Translations under genes and position numbers: made by a program | Notes under the pieces: generated by a model | Database searches by the model: none | Told to the model about the DNA's origin: nothing | Seen by the model: only the letters and a program-made list of their open reading frames with translations | Shown here: positions 9,868-21,800 of the stretch, in pieces | How the letters are laid out: each line of letters starts with the position of its first letter | Position numbering within the stretch: the first letter of the stretch is position 1 | Assembly (NCBI GenBank): GCA_037576195.1 | Contig: CM075103.1 | Location: 31,208,723-31,272,722 of the forward strand | Length of the DNA stretch: 64,000 nucleotides | Source: Phytoseiulus persimilis | Lineage: Eukaryota > Arthropoda > Arachnida > Mesostigmata > Phytoseiidae | Direction of reading: 5' to 3'

Positions 9868-12800
9868 GTAAGTCTCCGTTTTACGAGAATCTGTCGAAAA
9901 ACTCTTGATTCCTGATGCTTTTCGATTCCGAAGTCCCTTACCTCTGTCAAAGTAAGGCTCGCACATCGAGGCAGGTCGATGGCAAGAGGAGAACGCTGCC
10001 GTTCAGTTGAAACTGAATGGATTGACCACAGGTCGAAGAGAGCTGAACCTGATGGAGTATAGGGGATGATTTTCCTCGATTCTCCAAGATGCGTAACGGG
10101 GGTTGGCAGATCCGAATGGTTGGTCCAATTAAGTCGACTTGGCGAGATAGCATCGCGACGACTCTGATCTGATCGGTTCTGATCGGTTTGATGCCGACGC
10201 GCGTCAACACCAGTGGATTGTGAACGATCTGACCGCTCTATACCAGATGAGCGGCAAAGGTCGACCTATCGGCTGGGGCCGCTTAAGATGCAAAGCATTG
10301 GGGCGAATTCAGTGGATTCGCGGCTCTCGCGTCGGGAATTCCCATCCTGCTTTGCCGTGTCGATTCCACAACACCGACTCCGACTCGAACAGAAGTCAAG
10401 TGTTCTCAAGGAGTTCTCGTCTTCTGCAAAGGAGTCCGAGCTCGTGGAGCGAAGGAGAACTCATGAATCAAGAAGCCGGGATCGGGAATGGCACAAATCA
10501 CAGAATCACTTCTCTCAGAGAGCCACAAAGAGCTGTGGTCGATGATTGGTGGCCGGTCCTCGTTCCCCTCCCCCTTTTTTGATTTTTTTCACGTGATTTT
10601 TGCTCGAGAAGATCATCCTATCAAGATATGTGCCAAATTTGAATCTCGATTCCTGCAAAATATTGAAAACCGGTAGCGTAGACCGTCATGCAAGCAAGAA
10701 TGTGTGGAAGTTTCGATTCTGGGAACTCCGGAGTTGTTCCAATTTGGATGACGGCTCCTTAATTCGACCCAGGGCGTAGCGCTGGCGTCAACTGGACAGC
10801 TACAGTTTTCGGCCTCGTCCCCTTGAGCGGGCGCCATCAACAATGACCGTAAAGCCCCAAATATTGGGAAGATAATCTCGTTCAGCCAAATATGAACATA
10901 TAGTCGCTTCTCGAGACACGCGGTTGTTCTCCGTGTGCCACAGCCCCCGCTGTCTTCACTTGGCTCCCCATTTCCGCCTTTGTCGACTTTCGATAAAGCT
11001 GCTGAGAAGTCTCACACTGAAGTGCTGTTTCGAGAATCGCTGAGACGAGCCCCGACATTGTGCCCGCTCTGTAGAGGGCTCTCTCAAACGAGCTCTTTTT
11101 TGAGCGATGCTCAAGTCAGGTGGCTCGTCTATCATCTTTGTCCAGCTGGGCGGCTTTGTCCCCAGAATCCCTTCAGACTCATGAATGACTTCTCTGCGCC
11201 TAGCATCCGATCTGATTTCTCGACGTCATGGTCAGTCGTACGCATGCTGAAATGAAGTTGCTTCAGAAGGTTCTCCTACACCTGTAGCGTTGTCAACTCT
11301 GAGGATGCGTTCGTTGGCCAGGATCATGGCATGTCATACCTGCGTCCCCATTCGCCAATGAGTCTTTCATACGAGGGGCGTGCGAGCTTTACAGACACCG
11401 GTCGTAGGTCTGTATCGATCGATTCTTTCATCAACCATTTGTTGTCCATACACATTTCGTCAAATTTTAGAAACCTCAGATACGCGGGGGCGAGTCCTCG
11501 ACAACTGCTCCACTCTTCTTGTGAATCGTTCTGCGAGCCAAAGCGCTTCCCGCCTTCACCAAACGAGGGTTCGAGGCGAGCGGGGAACGTTTCTCCCCAA
11601 ATAATATGCGCCTCAGTCTCATTCACACAGTTTGCCCCAAGAGGTCCCTTGACTCTCCCCGCCCAGTCCAACCGAAACGCTCCCGGAGGCTGTCCTCGTG
11701 TCGGACCTCCAGTGCTTGACTGTGTTTCGCGCCCGTTTGCTCCCGTTTGTGGACCAGGAGTCCTGGATCCTTGGAATCTTTGTGTTATCCGCAGATGAGA
11801 TGGACAGAGAAAAATGCCCGATCCGAGTGGGAGAGCGATGGCTTCACATCACCATTCTCGTTGATCCGACTTGATGAAGCTTGCCTCCAAACATTGTATA
11901 TGCGAGAAGCATAACGGAAACTGAGAATTTTTGTCTCCGGGAGGATGTCGTTTGAAAGTTTTCCAACGGAGCATGACCCTTTCGTCGAAACTGTGTCGGA
12001 AGGAGCTACTTGACCCGCTGCCAGAATTAGGCTCACAAGAGGTAACGCGTTTCTGAGATTTCGGCTAATGATACGCACGGCACTGGGTCCAGGCGAACGT
12101 TCGATCGTCCGATGAGTCATGGAGCCGTGGAGTTTCACTTGTAGACTCACTTTCGAAAGTTATCTCCAAGCATGACCTTGTTGCGTGAAGATTGCGCTGT
12201 TGATGCGTACTGCTCCAGCTGCGTGTTTATCTTGAAACACTGTTGCCGTTTTTGGAACGCGCGATCGTGGAATTTCCTATACCACGAGTTTGCAGAGTCT
12301 CAGAATGGTGACACAACACCCGCTGTTCTAATTATAGTATTGTTGACTACGCGGACTCGCTCCCAAGGTTGAGGGAATTAAAATTATCAAAAGCTTCATT
12401 CGCTTCCGAAGATGAGCCGCATGGAGGCTGAGTGGTCTCCTCTGGTTCGACTCCTGATTCATCTCGATCCGACTCATCGAATCGCAGGAAGCCGTGCTGG
12501 TTCCGAGCCCACTTTTTCTGAGCATTCCCCGGTTGAATGGAGGTCGTCAATCAATTGGTTGCGGAGCAGCACAGAGGAAGACGGGGACCTAGCCAGTACC
12601 TGTGAGTCAGCAACTTGAGAAGTGACCCACTGGATTATCTGCGTCACGGAACGAACGAATGTCTCTTCTCGAGCTCTGATAGCCCGAGCAAGCGTGTGTC
12701 GTGGGATGACGTTCCAGTGCCAAGACCTCAGAGGATTGACGATAATTGATTTGTTGCGGCGTTCGAGAAGGTGGCCCTCATTGAACTCTTGAAGAGCGTT

Positions 12801-15800
12801 CAGGAAAGCTTGATCCCATTTCGTAAAGACCCCCTCGTCACATGCGCAACTTCGACATGTGAGGTTGGGACACTCGCGGGCTCGATGTCGGGTGCTCGTT
12901 CGATCGCATGAAGACAACAGGATTCCAGAGACGACACGCATACTTTTGAACTTGTAGCTAGGATCCTACTATCGATCAAGATTCCTTTGCTGCATGATTC
13001 GCATGGGTCAAATTTCACAATATCAAGTCTATCTATATGCAGACATTCCGTTGTCGATGACATACAGAGTTGAATCTCGAACGAAGCTCTCGAACCGGAT
13101 TCCGAGCAGATTCTGTGTTTTTCTTATGCTCGACTGAAATCCGAACAACGGAACATCCACAGGCGCTGATGTGAACACTCGGGCTCCTGCGTCCCGAAGC
13201 CCATGGGTACAGGTGTCGAATGAAGGGAAATATCGGGCTAATCGCGGAGGTCGCCGAGACGGAGTCCAGACAATGCAAAAAAAAAAGTGGATCGATGATA
13301 ACCTGCGACGAGGATTGGAGTAGACGGACTCTGTCGAAGGCGCTGATAATTCATCGACAGTAATCATGGGAGACGCACGGCCCTCGTGTCATTAACAAAC
13401 TTGCGGCCTAGCCGATTTCGGCATTTGTGACCTCTATGCAGCGTTTCAAGCCGATTCGGTCGTGGAGATGAAGAGGTGGGGTGATTCTGGATTCCTCACG
13501 CTTTTCGAATCAGTCCAACTCCCAACAAGGACGATTGCGGCGCAGTTCGGACGCTGGTCTGGATGAATAAACCTCTCGACCATGTCAACAACTGATCACT
13601 CTAAAGACTCGCTTTCGGGAGGCAAGCTTCCGCCCAACTTTTGGATTCGACGATCTACCGGTGCGCGCGATATAATTCAAGAGCGATTACTTGTACAAGA
13701 TTGATTCTTCAAGACACTGATTGTTCCTGTCGGGGTTCGACATATTTTCCATCCCTGTGCTGTGCACGACCCGTTTGATCAAACTCGATTAGACGTAGAT
13801 GCTATCGCGTTTCCTTTCTGAGCCTGGTCAAACGTTCGAATAGGGCGCGCCGTATTATAAGATGTTTCGGTTTGTCCGCCGTCGGATCTGTCTCTGTGTA
13901 CTGGAACCCTGGTCTGGAATTCCGAGACGACTCGCGTGCCAGGCAGCTCTCCGCACTTGATAGGCACGGCTCGAGGACTCGAAGAAAATATTGAGTTTTC
14001 CACTCTTTGATACAGTTCGTCTCCAAAGTCCCGGTGGAGACTCAGAGATAGAATACGCTAGACCGACGGATGCGGTTCGCGCTGTGACCGCAACGGGGTT
14101 GAACCTCACCGGGTACCTGTCGTGATATCGAAAAGAGCCTTCTCCAAATTGAACTCTGCGATGGAGTCAAATAATCTGTGTGAACAAATCCACCCTGATC
14201 GCCTCGCCCCTCTATTGTGGAATCATTGATTCCCGAGGAACCCCGCGAGCGTTTTTTAGCCGATACTGCCGTTGATGCGGGCCGGAGTTCGAATGCTCTC
14301 GAAGCCCTGTGAGATCTCTTCAGAGTCGTATCCGCTCAGAAAATATCAGTATTGAAGGGAGGACCCGGCTGACGGGTACAGTTCCCGGAGTCTCTTTCAA
14401 AAAATTCAGACGAAGGAAGAATTGCAGATTTGCATGGAGGTAAGGTTTAGCGATGCACCTGGTGCGTTCCACTCTGCTATCTTGATTACTGAGAAGTTAT
14501 TCTCCAATTTCAGTCGACAGCAAACAACTTCGAAGATGGTAAGTCCCCTCAATCAGTATCTCAAGCTTCTCTACATAATGCTGATGTGTTGCTAATTCTT
14601 TCGTGTCGGTGTGTGCCACCGGAAGCGTGGGACGATCTACGGAAGCTTAGCCGACATTGTGCGAGACTGTCGAATGAATATTCTCGTTTTTACGACCTGA
14701 TTCCGGCGTTAGGTCAGTTTTTGCTTGGAGCCGGAGTATCCCGCTGAACGCGTATTCTGTGTCGACATCGCTGATTTCTGATGCTTGGAGCTGGTGAGCA
14801 CTTCACACGTGTTGCGCTATAATGATGTCTAATCGTGCAACATCTGAGCCAGCGCTGAATATATCTCTGGTGGAGTCGGGGAGAATATTACGAATCACCT
14901 GTGTGAGGTCCTGCGAGCTAATACCCACGGTCATCCACGCAAGGTGTACTTTTTGTTCGGGTGTGCTCGGAGTGTTTGCCTTGTTACCAAATGCCTCGCT
15001 CGAAGGGTCATCTCCACGGTCGAACATGTTTCTCCGGTATTCATCTGGAATGACATTCACTCCGAAACCAGATGGCCTCGACGATACGCAGACGTATGGA
15101 AAACTGAATGAAGAAGGTTTAAAGGGTGACCATCGTGAGTCGGAAACTTTCTGATCCTCTCTTCTCTTGCTTATTACTCGTTGGAGATGATTGTAAATTT
15201 TTTTATGCCATCGATGGCTGAGAAGATGACGCATCTTTTTCTTTTTCTATTTGTGTGAATCGATCGAGTATCGCATCATCTAGAGCGACTGGGAAAGTAC
15301 GCCTCCTCTCGTTCCATTTATTTTTTCAAAAAACTGACCGAGAAACCTCCTAAATCAACCGATCGAATTCGCGAATGCCAGGCTCGATGCGGGATAGGAT
15401 GCTGCTCGAGGCAACTCCAGCTTTTCAGATCAGGATTTGCAAGAAGGGCGGACGTTCGTTTCAACCTGAGCGTCTAGAGCTGGTCTCTTGATAAAACGTG
15501 ACCCATCGATCGCGAAAAGGAAAACCAGAATCGGATCATCTTCCCAGAGCGATGAGCAAAAGAAGAGAGTGTCAGGAAGACCACCCAGTAGAGCGCATTC
15601 CAAAATTACCAAGAGAGTCTATTGAGTGCGGAACCGAGGAGCTCTTCGATCGCATCGATTGGTTTCATGCTCCGTCGATATGCGAGGAAGTGATGAATGA
15701 CTCGAGCGACTTTGGAACCGAAGTTCGGAATGAATTCGTTCTCTCGTTTCTACTGCACTCCTCTGTGCTCCGTCCTGTTCAACTAGGCTCCGCGGTTCCT

Positions 15801-18800
15801 CAGGGCTTCCATCATGGTCGTCATTTCTCTCACCGCACTATCGGCGGAACAGCGAAGTGCTCTGATCTTTCCCTCCTTTGTGTATTTTTCCGCTCCCTCA
15901 CTTCGGCTTCGGTCCCAGCGCCGTCTATTCTCCCATTCAGAAGTATCCTAATATCCGGGAGATTTCCGATTGAATTGAGAATTGATCAAGGTTTGAGGCT
16001 TATCCGTGTATCTTGCCTCTACAACCGTCCGAAGAGCAGTTCTGAATGCGGGAAGCTGGATATCCCCACGTCGCCGTAGTCCCTGTGTTGTTCTGAGCAT
16101 CCTTACGCGGTGGGATGGAGCCCTTGGGAACTCCAACTCCCAGCACCAATCTACGTAAGGAGCGCGGAGAGAGTTCTGATGAAGGAACTTGATGGTTTGA
16201 GAGGATTCTCGGGGGCCTGACGTTCGGCAGGTGTACGTAAGCATGGTTTCGGGACGCCCGCGGCACCGAGAGTGGGAATGAACGCGAGAAGGAGGATGCA
16301 GCCCCAAACTAGATTCAGAGCAAGTCCTGCGAGCGCAATCGAAAGAAAAAGGGTGCTGCGTAGTTCGTTCCAATTCCGTATGACCCTGTCCAGCTCAATC
16401 ATGGGTTGGTTATTCGATGTTCCTTCGGCAACTCCGGGTATTTCGGACAAATTCAGGCTCAGGCGACTTGATTAGGGAGCTGGAACGTGGAATCAGAGAG
16501 CTCAACTGGCCCCGGAACAGACGGAGCTTTTTGCGCTGGACAGAACTGATTCCGCCGAAACTGGAGCAGAAGCGCAGCCGCCCTTGGCCTTTCTCAATTA
16601 GGGCTGTATGTGTGCCGAAACTCGCCGCCTGGAAAAAATCATTTTCGTCGGCTGGGCTGCGCTCTGATTCTATGTTTCAGCTCACTGATCAGGCCAGCGG
16701 ATGAAAATCGGTGAGAAAATCTGTCTCCTGATGCGGCTGATTCCCGGTCAGATTGAATTGCGAGTGTACAGATCTAAATATTCATGAGGTCATCTAGGGT
16801 GGGATGCACGCTCACGAAAACTGGTGCACGTCGCCGCAACATGGGCGTGCGCGCATCGGTCTATGCGTTGATCACTTTTTCGGTGTATAATGGGTTCCGC
16901 CGGATATTAGGGTTGCATTGGCCGTTGGCGGTGTATATCAAGAATTCCAGAACGATCGCAACAGCCGGGAACTCAGAAGCCGACCCCCGAGAAGGACACG
17001 ATTCGCTTTCGAGGCATCTGTATTTATGTTTGCGAGGAGACAGTGCCTCCGATTCATGCCGACAGACGTTTCGGCCTCGAATCGCGTTGAATAGACTACA
17101 GGGTCACTTAGCGATGGCTTTGGCTACACGCTCCTCGCAGTCACCTCGAATAACGCACGCCATCTGTCGAGTGGAGATCGTGGTCGAAGTCTGGCTTCCA
17201 TCTGAGCTCAAAGATCCTCTAATGGAGGGAGACAGCCGAGAAGTAATCGTGTATTGTTCGGCCTTCGTTGGATTCAGTTTCGTCGGAGACTTCTCCTGCA
17301 CAGGTTAAACCTCTCTTACTGTGCACCAAGTTTGCAGAGCCATACTTCACAAATGATGGATCGGAATGGTGGTTGGGAAGGTCAATCGGCCAGTGTCGCC
17401 CGGACAGCCTCTCACGCTTGGCGAGAGCAGCGGAGCCTGTTTGGTGCTCCCCCGTCGGTGTCAGATTGATGCCTCCCCACGTTTGGGCATCGAGATCCGA
17501 GGATATTCGGGGAAAAAATATGACCAGTTGCCTGGACGTCGAACTGCGAACCCGTCTCGGAGGATCTCGAGCTGTCATCTGCCCACCATCGTGGCGGCCG
17601 ACGGAAGCTGCGGAAAGGGGCGACGGGAAGCTCGAAGGTAAACTGTCGAAGCCTGACGACAGATGGTCGCAGGTGGTGATGATCGAAGACTCACTTTATG
17701 CTGCCAGAGTGGAGCGGACGTCCGTCGCCCTCGGTCCGAGGGATATGTGAGTCGCCCGACGACAGGCTCCCGATGGCCCGCTCAAGCCACGCGAGCGTCG
17801 CATCTCAACGTTTTTGTGTTCACACGACGTCTCGGCGGTGACGCAACAGTTTCGCGGTAAGTCGTCCTAGTGGGAAAGGAGGAATCACGGGCCGGTAGGG
17901 TCTCGACCCCGCTGGAACCGATGATGGCAGGCTCATTGGGAAGGTCCTTAGCCACAAGGCCAAAGTCGAATGCACTTTCAGACGTTTTCGCGGCTCGCTC
18001 GAGATCGATCATGATCACAACGTGCCGTGACTTCGTCTCCGATTGCGTTTGTTATATCTTGAACGTTGGGTGCACGGTGGCCGCCGAGGTAGATCAGAAT
18101 CGCCCGGATGTTTGATAAGTGCGGGAACCCGCTCGAGGACCGCGGATGGAAGTCTTGCTGCAAGCGAGGATTCCCCGCTCAAGGCTCCGGGCGAGGGTGC
18201 GCCTCAATCTTCAGAGGAGGTCGAGCAACGGATGGGAATGCGGCGATGTTGGGCAGGCATGCTCTCGATCTCATGGAGTTGCCGTTCTCGTTAGTTCTAT
18301 CGTTTCGATCTACTCGAGGGGGCGCGGCTTTCCGAGCGGAGTCCGGCTCTTTGCGGTCAATAACGCTCCGCGAGAATATCAGTTCCAGAGTCTCCGATCG
18401 CGTGCGTGCCTCAACAACTGAGAAGAAGTGAGGCAATGAAAGCTTCGGAACACGAGTCTCTCGATTTTCTTGGAGCTTTTCCAAAGCGACCGCAGAACAA
18501 AGGCCCGATGAAACCAAGAAAGCGGAATAATGAATCGGGAGACACGCCGTTATAGTAATTTACGCAGGATCGGCTTTTCGGAGGGGAAAGAAGAAAACGA
18601 GCGCCGGAAGTCAGATTCGAGCAACACTCGGCAGGAACCTCGCCTCTGAGTCAGTCAGAGGGGTGAGGTTCGGCTCACCAACTTCGTGGGCGGCCAATAT
18701 TGTTCGCCGGAAACTTTCTGCAGTGGGGAAGTTTGGAGTCTCTTCGCGGGAAGTTTTCGGACCCCAGCCCCGAGTGTTGCTTTCGACCACCTGAAAGCGA

Positions 18801-21800
18801 TCTCCGGGAAGTACGCCAAGACGATTTCCGCGATCAAGAAGCAGCTTGCCTGACAAGTAGTTCCGGAAGACCTCCAAGGTCTTCGGCGTTCGGCTGCTGT
18901 CACGCACGACGGGCACCGTTTACCACAGTTCAGCGGTGGGCCCGCTGGTCAGTATGGTAAGCCAATGGTTTTTCAGCCGGCGAAAGTTCGTTGTGGGAAC
19001 GGGAGTTTCGACTTTGTTGAAATTGCGAACGCTTTGGTCCATTAGCTCAAGGCGGGTTGCCGGTCGCTGACGAACATTGTTTCCGCGTTAACTCCGCACG
19101 GCGGGCCCGAGAATGATCGGCCGGCGGGTCGCTCAGGGGTAGTTCTTGTCGGAATATCTCCTCTCGTCGCGGTCTTTAAGCGGGTCGACGAGTAGGGCTT
19201 CCAAATAACCGCATTTTCAGAAACCGCGGTTTGCGGTTAGCGGATAACCGCGGAGGCAAAACCGCGGTTTCTAACCGCAGGTAACCGCATGTTCTGAACT
19301 ACTTCAAAACAGCCAGTCAAAACAGTTCTTCGAGCCAAAACACGGTAGCGATCGTTCATCGTGGGAGAGTGGTGTCATTTATCTATATTACTTCATTTTG
19401 AAACGCTTTCCTCAGAACGAAAATCGCGTCGAGTGTCGACGGATTCAAACTAGCTCGATGTTCTCCAAGCAACAGCTTTACAACACTGAAATCTTGTTCC
19501 GGGCGCACCGAGGTTGGAGGAATGCTCAATAGGATCTCTCTGCTCAGACTTAGAAGGCGACCTTGCCCCCCGCCGTTTTTGTAAAGCGCGTACTCCTTTC
19601 TTAGGTTTTCTTTCGTGGAGCACTTGCTCTTCCCCTTATACACTTCTGGAGTTGTCGGAATGGTGAGGATCGAGTCCCACGTGAGCGGCACCTGAGAAAA
19701 GAAGCAAGGATATGGAATGTGTCCTCAAGACTTCATATTCGCGCACCAGAAAGTCGCCAGCGCCAAGAGGAGCTCACCGGTGGGGGTTCTTCATCGCTGC
19801 TCTGAGATGCATAGGAATCCTCTTCTTCGAGAATTCCCGTCAGAATGTCAAGGATTTCTTTCGTGGACGGCCTCTTCTGGCCTATTCTACTTTCCAGTGA
19901 GTAATCGTAGTTTCGATGAACAAGAATCTGGAGAATCGTTGACAAAATGGTTCGTCGCTTCAGAACCTCGACTTTCAAATTTTCATGGAGCTTCGAAGCC
20001 AGCGTCGACTCTACTTGTTCGAGACTGTTGAACAGTAGGGTGAGAACGTTGTCTGCGAGCAACAGATTGGAGTCCTTCCTGCAGAGGGCGAGAATCGCCT
20101 GCTTGAAGGGACCCAGGAGCGAAGCAATATCTTGGAGAGCAGCTGCGTCGCTTCCACTCACGAGTGTACTGTCATGCCGCGACAGGACGTAGTTGAGTGC
20201 TGGTCGGATTTCCAAGCTTCTCTTTATCATGTTGAAAGTACTGTACCATCGGGTCCGAATGTCGAGAATCGGGCGAAGTTCGCGTCCGTTAAATTCCTGC
20301 TTGGAAGTCGTGATCCTGATCTCGTCCATCATAACAGGCGTTTTCTTGAACGTTCGACAAACCTTCCGGAGACGAGCCACAGCGTCTCCAAGCACAACTT
20401 CAAAGGTCTCCGGGTTCTCATCAGACGCGGGTTCCCCTTCTTCTCCTGTGTCCTCCGCGGTTCTCTCTGCACCTGGTTCACACTGAGCAACAAGCAGCAC
20501 AACATTATACGCCAGAGATTCGTTCCCGTAAATGACTTTGTTCACAACCAAGTTGATTCCATGGGCCAAACATTTCTGCTTATGAAGACCCATTTCTTCA
20601 ACTGCTTTGAGTACGTTGGCAGCCCCGTCAGTGGCTGCGGCCACAAAATCCTTTGTCGAAAGATTAGACAGAGCCAGCCGGTGGGTGATAGCAGTTTTCA
20701 AATACTCTGCCGTTGCTCGGCTTTCCACTCTGATGAGTCCAAGCGGGGCAACCCTCGACGGACCCAGGATCGGCGCGTTGTGATGGACGTTCACCGTCAA
20801 GTATCGATCTGTTCCCACAAGAGTCGCTTCGTCGAAGGACAGAACGAATTTGTGCCCTGAGAACCAAGCTTCGCATCAGCCAAAGTAGTCGGGTGCATGA
20901 CGACATAAGTATACCAGGTTTCAGAACTCGAATAATCCAAACCTTCCGCGCGGACTGCTGAGAGCTTCTGTCGGATGTGGTGTCTTATCATTTCGGAATC
21001 CTCATGCAGATATTTTGAGACGGTTGTCCCCGATCTGGGAGGTGGTCCTTCGCCCGGGTATGCACGACTCAGCAGTCTTCTTATTGTTTCCGACGCAACG
21101 ACTTGATTTATCGACATATTTGACTCGCAGATCAAGCTCAACATATCTTTTCTCTGCGTGGTCTTTGCGGCGAGGAACTGATCCAAACGGAGTTGTTTCG
21201 TCTTTCTCTTTGGTGGTATTTCCTCAGAACTCCCAAAAGGTTGAGACTCCTCTTCCTCCAGGTCGAAGCGAACCCCGTTTTCGGCCGTTGGGCGACTTGC
21301 TCGGCTCCCCTCGCCTACCGACTCGCAATTGGCGGGCTGCTTGTCTTTTTCGATATGATGTTTTTTCCGAAGATGAGCGATCATAGAACTCGTTGACCTG
21401 TCATTCTTGAGCACCTGGGAACCGGGCGGGGAAACTGATTGATAAACGGACACCGGGATTCACCCTCCTCTTTGAGCGGGAGACGATTTTGAAGCCTCAG
21501 AGAGAGGCTGTCAGGAGAACATATGATGAAAGACCGTGACGCCGAAATACTCACATTTGAACATATTGTACACCGAACCGCTTTCTCCTCTTTGTTCCTT
21601 TGGAAATAACGCCAAACCCAGCTCCTCGCTGATTGACTCTTTACATTTTGGAAGCCTCTCATCGAGGGAACGAGTGACGAGGGAATTAAATTACTTGTAT
21701 CTTCGACGGCCTGCTGGTGTTGCATGGTGTTGCAACTTGTGATTCAAAGCGAAAATGCAACGAGGGATGCGAGGTGAAATCGTACAAGCAAACCAGACCT

